This document shows, piece by piece, positions 58,665 through 64,000 of a DNA stretch of 64,000 nt (position 1 is the stretch's first letter; each line of letters opens with the position of its first letter). Position numbers and translations under genes: made by a program. Below the pieces are notes generated by a model. The model saw only the letters and a list, made by a program, of their open reading frames with translations, did not search any database and was not told the origin of the DNA. Origin of the DNA: Pseudomonas taiwanensis. Lineage in GTDB: Bacteria > Pseudomonadota > Gammaproteobacteria > Pseudomonadales > Pseudomonadaceae. The DNA is taken from NCBI RefSeq assembly GCF_013393345.1, contig NZ_QJRF01000067.1, positions 186,001 to 250,000 on the forward strand, written 5' to 3'.

Positions 58665-58751
58665 GTAGGTTGCGGTAGAGCGAAGCGAAACCCAACATGA
58701 CCATGCCTCCACCCTGCACGTTGGGCTTCGCAGCGCTCAGCCTCAACCTAC
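58665..58751. repeat. 87-bp inverted repeat (GTAGGTTG...CAACCTAC)
   Basis: The outer arms GTAGGTTG and CAACCTAC are perfect, and the inner arms GCGAAGCG-AA-ACCCAAC and GTTGGG-CTTCGC pair as well. It is a scattered Pseudomonas intergenic repeat type distinct from the REPs, and fills most of the gap between DUF1631 and ampD. Confidence 0.7.
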
Positions 58752-58827
58752 GAATGTCAGCTTCCGCTCACCTCTCGCTAAAATGGCTCCACTGCGCCTA
58801 AAGTGGGCGGCAGACCAAGGAGCCGAC

Positions 58828-59376
58828 ATGCAGCTGGACCTCGCATCCGGTTGGTGCCAGGGCATCAGCCACTGCCCATCGCCCAACTTCAACTGTCGCC
58901 CGCAGGGGGAAGTCTCACTGCTGGTGATCCACAACATCAGCCTGCCGCCCGCGCAGTTCGGCACGGGAAAGGTGCAGGAGTTCTTCCAGAATCGCCTCGA
59001 TCCCGCCGAGCATCCCTACTTCGAGGGCATTCGCGATCTCAAGGTGTCCGCGCATTTCCTGATCGAGCGGGATGGCGACGTCACCCAGTTCGTGTCCTGC
59101 AATGAACGTGCGTGGCACGCGGGCGTTTCCCTGTTCGACGGGCGGGACAACTGCAACGATTTTTCCCTGGGAATCGAGCTGGAAGGCACCGATGATCTGC
59201 CGTTCACGGAACCTCAGTACGCTGCGCTGATCGCATTGGTGGAGCAGTTGCGCCTCGCGTTCCCGGCCATCACGCCGCAGCGAATCTGCGGCCACAGCGA
59301 TATCGCCCCGGGCCGCAAGACCGATCCGGGGCCGGCATTCGATTGGGCGCGTCTGCGGGCTGCACTCAAACCTTAG
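58828..59376 (+). CDS. ampD: 1,6-anhydro-N-acetylmuramyl-L-alanine amidase AmpD
   Basis: A 182-aa cytoplasmic zinc amidase that removes peptides from anhydromuropeptides in cell-wall recycling; its loss derepresses AmpC in pseudomonads. Zinc ligands are His35 (VIHNISLPP), His156 and Asp166 (CGHSDIAPGRKTDPGPAF), with catalytic Glu117 and Lys164. ATG 58828 follows AAGGAGCCGAC; the frame extends to 58783 without support. It is followed after 15 bp by ampE. Confidence 0.96.
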   Translation: MQLDLASGWCQGISHCPSPNFNCRPQGEVSLLVIHNISLPPAQFGTGKVQEFFQNRLDPAEHPYFEGIRDLKVSAHFLIERDGDVTQFVSCNERAWHAGVSLFDGRDNCNDFSLGIELEGTDDLPFTEPQYAALIALVEQLRLAFPAITPQRICGHSDIAPGRKTDPGPAFDWARLRAALKP

Positions 59377-59391
59377 GAAGAGGAGGGACTC

Positions 59392-60228
59392 ATGTATTTT
59401 CTGGTGTTGTTGCTGGTGCTCTGGATCGAGAAGTTCTCTGCCTGGCGCCGGCATATCCAGCAAGACGGCTTCTGGCTGCGCGAACTGGCCAAGGCTGAGA
59501 CCAACCCACGCTTGAGCGAGCGTCCCTGGGCGATCCTGGCGCTGCTGGTATTGCCGCCGCTGGTGTTGCTGGCGCTGGTCCTGCTGCTCCTGGAACCGGT
59601 GGCCTATGGCTGGCTGGCGTTGCCGGTGCACCTGCTGGTGATCATCTACAGCCTGGGGCGTGGAGATGTGCTGTCCGACCTCGGCCCCTTCCGTGATGCC
59701 TGGCGTCGCGGTGACACCCAGGCTGCCTATCACGTCGCCGAACGCGACCTCGGACTGGAGGCGGACGAGGGCGGCGACCTGTTGCAACAGGTTCAGGGTT
59801 ATCAGCTCTGGCAGGCGTATCAAGGCTTCTTTGCGGTGATCTTCTGGTATGCGCTGCTGGGGCCCGTGGCGGCCCTGGCCTACCGGCTGTTTGCGCTGGC
59901 GGCCGAGCATGCTGCGACGCCTGCCCTGCAAGAGCGTGCGGAGTCGATTCGTCATGCCTTCGACTGGCTGCCTGTCCGCGTGCTGGCAGCGAGTTTCTCG
60001 CTGGTGGGCAATTTCGTCGGGGTCAGCCGGGTGCTGCTGCATGAATTGCTGAACTGGGACATCTCGGCCCGGCAGTACATCGAACTGGCCGGTCGTGCCG
60101 CCGCCGAACTGCCGGAGCCCGTCAGCGGCGATGCCGGCGTGGCAACCCTGGACGCTCTCTGGCAACTGCTGGTTCGCGCCGCCGTGCTCTGGTACGCCGG
60201 CTTCGCCGTCTGGGCGCTGCTGTTCTGA
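59392..60228 (+). CDS. ampE: Regulatory signalling membrane protein AmpE
   Basis: A 278-aa AmpE family inner-membrane protein. It starts MYFLVLLLVLWIEKFSAWRR, with further helices at about 45-65, 70-90, 145-165 and 255-275. It belongs to the CobD-like fold group. Its exact role in beta-lactam signalling is not settled. The AGGAAGAGGAGGGACTC site precedes ATG 59392; it is cotranscribed with ampD. Confidence 0.92.
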   Translation: MYFLVLLLVLWIEKFSAWRRHIQQDGFWLRELAKAETNPRLSERPWAILALLVLPPLVLLALVLLLLEPVAYGWLALPVHLLVIIYSLGRGDVLSDLGPFRDAWRRGDTQAAYHVAERDLGLEADEGGDLLQQVQGYQLWQAYQGFFAVIFWYALLGPVAALAYRLFALAAEHAATPALQERAESIRHAFDWLPVRVLAASFSLVGNFVGVSRVLLHELLNWDISARQYIELAGRAAAELPEPVSGDAGVATLDALWQLLVRAAVLWYAGFAVWALLF

Positions 60229-60241
60229 TCTCCGCTCCATC

Positions 60242-60273
60242 CCCGCCCGATGCAGCCGTCGGGCGGGTCCTTC
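60242..60273 (+). terminator. Terminator of ampDE
   Basis: CCCGCCCGA-TGCAGCCG-TCGGGCGGG followed by TCCTT, 13 bp after the ampE stop. A good stem with a weak T-tract. Confidence 0.65.
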
Positions 60274-60283
60274 CTGCTTAACC

Positions 60284-60310
60284 TTTAGTTACAGAAACTC
60301 CTGCCGATAT
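60284..60310 (+). promoter_or_regulatory. Possible FliA (sigma-28) promoter of the chemoreceptor
   Basis: GCCGATAT (60303-60310) matches the GCCGATAA -10 at seven of eight positions. TTTAGTTA, 11 bases upstream, is a weaker match to TAAAGTTT. The leader would be about 160 bases. Confidence 0.35.
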
Positions 60311-60476
60311 CGGGTACACAGATGGGCGCGCCAGAATTGTCTGACATAGCTCACAGAAGTAGCTGATTGAAATCCGGTCGCCGTCTGGCAGTGGGGAGAA
60401 GCTGCCGGGCCTTGGCGGAGCACTGTCAGTCGTTCGGAGCGCGCCCATAACAATAAATGAGAACAGGAGACGTCTC

Positions 60477-62507
60477 GTGAAGACCCTGTTGTATCCTGCC
60501 ATCGCCCTGATGAACCGACTCAGCTTCGGCATGAAGTTCAGTCTGATCAGTGTTCTGTTCTTCCTGCCGATGTTGATCACCAATTTCTACTTGGTGCGCG
60601 ACTCCTACCGTCAATTCGTCAATACCCGGTCCGAGCTGCAGAGCTTGGACCTGCTGGGTGCCAGCCTGAATGTGCGGCGCAATCTGGAAAGCCTCAACGA
60701 CCTGGTCCTGATCAACTCGATGATCGGCCAGTCGGGTCAGGCCGGGGACCTGGAGAAGCGCATCACCAGCCTCGAGCAGGATCTGCTCAAGACCCTCCAG
60801 GGGCTGGCGCCGGTCGCCTCCGAGCCTGAGCAGGTCGAAGCCTTCAATACCAAGCGCGACGAGCTGGTTGCCGCCTTGCAGGCTGCCAAGGGCGAGACGT
60901 CCCTGCAGAGCAAGAGCGCGATGATCGAGAAGCTGCTGGGCAACTCCCAGGTCTTCATGAAGTTCGTCTCCGGCCAGGCCGGCCTCAGCCAGGACGACCA
61001 GGCTGACGTGCGCCAGATCACCGAGCTGGTCACCACTACCACGCCGCAAGTCACCATGGCACTCGGCAAGGGCCGCGCCATTGGTGCCTATTCCCTTGGC
61101 CAGGGCTTCCTCAACTCCGCCGCCAGCACCAAGCTCGACGACCTGCTGCTGGACCTGGACAAGCTCAACGCTGAGTACGGCCTGAAGATCGCCGATGCCC
61201 TCGACGGCAGTCCGCGCGGTCATCAGGCGCTGGATGCGCTGACCGCCGCCAGCCGCGACACCATCAAGCAGAACGCCACGCTGTTCGAGGACAAGGTCAT
61301 CATGGCCGACACCCTCGACACGCCCTGGCAGCAGTTCTACGACCAGGTCAGCACCTCTCTGGAAAAGACCTACCAGCTCAACGACGGCGCCCTGGCGTTC
61401 CTCAAGGCCGAGCTGGAAAGCCGCCTGGCTGGCAAGCGCGTACAGACCGTGTTGCTGGTGGTGGCGCTGGTGGTGGTGTTCCTCGCCATCGTCTACCTCT
61501 ACAGCGGCTTCTATGTGTCCACCCGCACCACGTTGAAGAGCCTGGGCAAGGTGATGGACCAGGTTGCCGGCGGCGACATGACCGTGAGCTTCCGCGCCGA
61601 GAGTCGTGATGAGCTGGGTGAGTTGGGCCAGGTGTTCAACGGCACCGTGGCGAAGATCCACGATCTGATCGAACTGGTTGGCCACACCGTCTCCGAAGTG
61701 GAGCGCCAGGCCGGCCGCGTCGAGCAGGTTTCGGGTGAAAGCAACATCGCCGTCGCCGGGCAACGCAGCCAGATCGAGCAGGTGGCCACGGCCATGAACC
61801 AGATGTCTGCCACCGCGCAAGAAGTGGCGCGCAGTGCCGCCGCGGCCGTGGACAGCGCCCAGAGCGTCAACCAGGAAACCGTCAGCGGGCGCGCCCTGGT
61901 GGAGTCCCAGTTGGGCAGCATCGAGAAACTGGCCAGCGAGATCGACCAGTCGGTGAGCGTGATCAACCAGCTGGCTGCGGACAGCGCCTCCATCAGCCGC
62001 GTGCTGGAAGTGATCAAAGGCATCGCCGAGCAAACCAACCTGCTGGCCCTGAACGCTGCCATCGAAGCAGCGCGTGCGGGAGAGCAGGGGCGTGGTTTCG
62101 CCGTGGTGGCAGACGAGGTGCGTACGCTGGCCAAGCGTACCCAGCAGTCCACCGAGGAAATCGAGCAGATGATCGCCAAGCTGCAGGGCGGAGTCGGCGC
62201 TGCGGTCAAGGCGATGAATGTCAGCCACCAGATGGCCGACGGCACCGTCAACCAGTCCGGCAAGGTGCAGGCCGCGCTGGAAAACATCCTCGGCGCGGTG
62301 GGCATGATCGTCGACCAGAATCAGCAGATCGCCGCCGCCGCTGAACAGCAGACCGCAGTGGCCCACGATATCGACCAGAACATCGTGGAGATCAACCACG
62401 CCGGCGAGCGCACCGCCGCAGGGGCGAGTCAGACCGAGAAGGCCAGTCGCGAGCTGTCCGGCCAGGTCGCGCAGCTCAAGCAACTGATTGGTGCGTTCCG
62501 GGTCTGA
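60477..62507 (+). CDS. Methyl-accepting chemotaxis protein
   Basis: A 676-aa chemoreceptor (PA4520 position). TM1 is about residues 18-40 ([20 protein letters not shown]). A large helical periplasmic sensor of about 280 residues follows, TM2 is about 322-345, then a HAMP domain (to about 400) and the signalling domain. The hairpin tip [20 protein letters not shown] and [19 protein letters not shown] is textbook. The start is GTG 60477 with AGGAGA six bases upstream. The ligand is unknown; the long helical sensor does not look like Cache or PAS. Confidence 0.93.
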   Translation: MKTLLYPAIALMNRLSFGMKFSLISVLFFLPMLITNFYLVRDSYRQFVNTRSELQSLDLLGASLNVRRNLESLNDLVLINSMIGQSGQAGDLEKRITSLEQDLLKTLQGLAPVASEPEQVEAFNTKRDELVAALQAAKGETSLQSKSAMIEKLLGNSQVFMKFVSGQAGLSQDDQADVRQITELVTTTTPQVTMALGKGRAIGAYSLGQGFLNSAASTKLDDLLLDLDKLNAEYGLKIADALDGSPRGHQALDALTAASRDTIKQNATLFEDKVIMADTLDTPWQQFYDQVSTSLEKTYQLNDGALAFLKAELESRLAGKRVQTVLLVVALVVVFLAIVYLYSGFYVSTRTTLKSLGKVMDQVAGGDMTVSFRAESRDELGELGQVFNGTVAKIHDLIELVGHTVSEVERQAGRVEQVSGESNIAVAGQRSQIEQVATAMNQMSATAQEVARSAAAAVDSAQSVNQETVSGRALVESQLGSIEKLASEIDQSVSVINQLAADSASISRVLEVIKGIAEQTNLLALNAAIEAARAGEQGRGFAVVADEVRTLAKRTQQSTEEIEQMIAKLQGGVGAAVKAMNVSHQMADGTVNQSGKVQAALENILGAVGMIVDQNQQIAAAAEQQTAVAHDIDQNIVEINHAGERTAAGASQTEKASRELSGQVAQLKQLIGAFRV

Positions 62508-62521
62508 GGTTTGATCTCATG

Positions 62522-62550
62522 AAAAAGCCCGCCGATTGGCGGGCTTTTTT
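62522..62550 (+). terminator. Terminator of the chemoreceptor gene
   Basis: AAAAAGCCCGCC-GATT-GGCGGGCTTTTTT, a perfect intrinsic terminator. It is of the AAGCC...GGCTTTT form and has no inserted element. Confidence 0.93.
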
Positions 62551-62572
62551 GTGCGTGTTTTTTGCGTTTTCT

Positions 62573-62627
62573 GTAGGAGCTGGCTTGCCAGCGAATGGCC
62601 CCTTTTCGCTAGCAAGCTAGCTCCTAC
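62573..62627. repeat. REPIN (inverted REP doublet)
   Basis: GTAGGAGCTGGCTTGCCAGC and GCTAGCAAGCTAGCTCCTAC, 55 bp, between the chemoreceptor terminator and the tatD stop. It is nearly the same as the doublet at 40108-40164. Confidence 0.82.
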
Positions 62628-62660
62628 AAGGCTCCCGGACCGATGTGCGAAACGTCATGC

Positions 62661-63449
62661 TCACTCCGCCAGGTCGTGCCAGCCGAACACTTCACAGGCG
62701 TTGCGGGTGCTGGCGTTGGCCAGCTCCTCGGGCGTAACGCCACGAATCTCCGCCAGTGCCAGGCAGATATCCGGGAGGAACTCCGGGCTGTTGCGGCCGT
62801 AGGGATGCATGGCGGGCGCCATGTCCGGCGAGTCGGTTTCCAGGACGATGTCCTCCAGCGGCAACTGCGCCACCACCTTGCGCAGGCGATTGGCCTGGGT
62901 CCAGGTGGGAGCCCCGCCAAGGCCCAGGCGGAAGCCCAGCTTGCGGTACTCCTTCGCCTCCTCGAGGCTGCCGGCGAAGGCGTGGATGATGCCGGGACGC
63001 TTGAGACGGAAGCGCTTCAGGGTAGCGATCACCGCTGCATGACTGCGTCGTACATGCAGCAGCGGCGGTAGCTCGAACTCCGCCGCGAGCGCCAGCTGTG
63101 CCTCGAACAGGCGCTGCTGGGCGTCACGGTCCAGCTCGGCGACGAAGTAGTCCAGGCCGATTTCGCCCACCGCGCAGAGCTTGGGATTGCCCGCATGGCG
63201 CTCCAGCCACTGGCGCAGTTCCCGCACGTGCTCATCCCGGTGTTGCGCCAGGTAGATCGGATGCAGGCCCAGCGCGGTGCAGAAGTCATCCCCGGCATTG
63301 GCCATGTCCCAGACCCGCTCCCAGTTCTCACGGAAGACGCCGAGCAACACTTGCCGGCGAACGCCCAATGCGCGGCAGCGCGCCAGGACCTCGTCGCGGT
63401 CAGCGTCGAAGTCGGGGAAGTCCAGGTGGTTATGGGTATCGATCAGCAT
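62661..63449 (-). CDS. TatD family metal-dependent hydrolase/DNase
   Basis: A 262-aa TatD-type TIM-barrel nuclease. Metal-site motifs are MLIDTHNHLDFPDFD (HxH), VGEIGLDYF (Glu), LHVRRSHA (His), IIHAFAGS (His) and LETDSPDMAP (Asp). Family members are 3'-5' exonucleases or deacylases; the true substrate here is unknown. ATG 63449 is the family start; the open frame upstream to 63641 has no support. It is divergent from the aminotransferase gene. Confidence 0.9.
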   Translation of the reverse strand: MLIDTHNHLDFPDFDADRDEVLARCRALGVRRQVLLGVFRENWERVWDMANAGDDFCTALGLHPIYLAQHRDEHVRELRQWLERHAGNPKLCAVGEIGLDYFVAELDRDAQQRLFEAQLALAAEFELPPLLHVRRSHAAVIATLKRFRLKRPGIIHAFAGSLEEAKEYRKLGFRLGLGGAPTWTQANRLRKVVAQLPLEDIVLETDSPDMAPAMHPYGRNSPEFLPDICLALAEIRGVTPEELANASTRNACEVFGWHDLAE

Positions 63450-63580
63450 GGCGCCAGCATATACCGCCTTTTCCCGGTTCGACATGCCCATTCCCAGGGC
63501 GTTCGGGCGGATTTTTCCGGTGCATCCGCTCTGCCTCGGGGCATCGCGGAGGGCCAGGGAAACAAGGCTGAAAACGCTAT

Positions 63581-63594
63581 TGAACACTCGTTCA
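63581..63594. promoter_or_regulatory. Inverted repeat TGAAC-N4-GTTCA, possible operator
   Basis: A 14-bp dyad in the 229-bp gap between divergent tatD and the aminotransferase gene, 85 bp upstream of the latter. The layout resembles TetR-type operators, but no regulator gene is adjacent within the window. Confidence 0.3.
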
Positions 63595-63678
63595 TGCTGG
63601 GCTATGGTTGGCCCCACTCGCCGGTTCGCCGATGCAGCCACGTGACCCGGATTCCACCCTTAGCAATGGGGCCCGAAC

Positions 63679-64000
63679 ATGCGTTTCGCTTCGCTTGTGG
63701 AGAGAATGGCAGGGCCAGGCACAGCCGCCTGGGATATTCACTACGCGGCCATCGCCGCCCAACGTGCGGGCGAGGATGTGATCGTCCTCAGCATCGGCGA
63801 CCCGGATTTCGCCACCCCGGAACCCATCACCGCCTCAGCCATACAGGCCTTGCAAGCGGGTGATACTCATTACTGCGACGTCGCCGGCCGCCCTGAGCTG
63901 CGCCAGGCCATCGCCGATCTGCACGGCCGCCTGACCGGCCAGCCGGTGACTGCGGACAGCGCGATCCTCGTGGCGGGCGCGCAGAACGGGCTCTATGCGG
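63679..64000 (+). CDS. PLP-dependent class I/II aminotransferase, N-terminal part
   Basis: The reading frame is open from ATG 63679 to the right edge (107 codons). The sequence MRFASLVERMAGPGTAAWDI is followed by VLSIGDPDFATPEPITASAI, HYCDVAGRPELRQAIADLHG and ILVAGAQNGLYA. The GDPDFxTP and G-x-PxLRxAIA motifs are the standard N-terminal arm of fold-type I aspartate-type aminotransferases; ALVAGAQNGLYA aligns with the glycine-rich PLP phosphate region. Substrate cannot be told from this part. Confidence 0.88.
   Translation, partial: MRFASLVERMAGPGTAAWDIHYAAIAAQRAGEDVIVLSIGDPDFATPEPITASAIQALQAGDTHYCDVAGRPELRQAIADLHGRLTGQPVTADSAILVAGAQNGLYA

Noticed and set aside
60426-62483. A 685-codon open frame antisense to the chemoreceptor
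   Set aside because: Shadow of the GC-rich receptor gene; its Leu/Gly/His-rich product shows no family resemblance.

Overview
The window is chromosomal DNA of a Pseudomonas species. Gene order follows the P. aeruginosa PA4577-PA4520 block almost gene for gene, codon use is GC-rich, and the intergenic spaces carry typical Pseudomonas REP palindromes. The species cannot be fixed from sequence alone; the order resembles P. aeruginosa but several accessory details differ (a glutamine-dependent nadE beside pilS, no pilY2, an extra gene after pilA).

Layout: (1) 1-5994: end of a DUF4105-like gene, a DksA-type zinc-finger protein, a Lon-like S16 protease, small conserved proteins, FklB and a Fur-controlled small protein. 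(2) 6327-19383: housekeeping genes ispB, rplU-rpmA, obg, proB, creA, rpsT, murJ, then ribF-ileS-lspA-fkpB-ispH. (3) 19442-32314: the minor-pilin operon fimT-fimU-pilVWX-pilY1-pilE, thiO, and the PilS-PilR two-component system. (4) 32487-40511: nadE, bamD, rluD, pgeF, clpB and a PilZ protein. (5) 40532-48816: a DUF1631 protein, a tRNA-Asn/Pro/Lys cluster, ndh, small conserved genes, yacG and coaE. (6) 48813-55134: pilD, pilC and pilB, a divergent RpoN-dependent pilA, a candidate pilin glycosyltransferase and tRNA-Thr. (7) 55191-64000: nadC, a second DUF1631 protein, ampD-ampE, a chemotaxis receptor, a TatD nuclease and the start of an aminotransferase.

The type IV pilus is the main functional theme. 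PilS/PilR control the RpoN promoter of pilA. PilB and PilC drive assembly, PilD processes the prepilins, and the minor pilins with PilY1 prime and cap the fibre. PilY1 is unusually long: three beta-rich repeat domains interrupt its von Willebrand A domain.

The most striking non-coding find is a roughly 188-bp miniature element in three near-identical copies (6103-6290, 11204-11391, 39884-40070). Its ends closely resemble those of the E. coli IS4 element. It makes 11-13 bp target duplications and carries a REPIN. All three copies sit at the same position inside the stem-loop of a Rho-independent terminator of the form AAGCC-(11-13 bp)-GGCTTTTT. At least three terminators of the same form in the window are empty.
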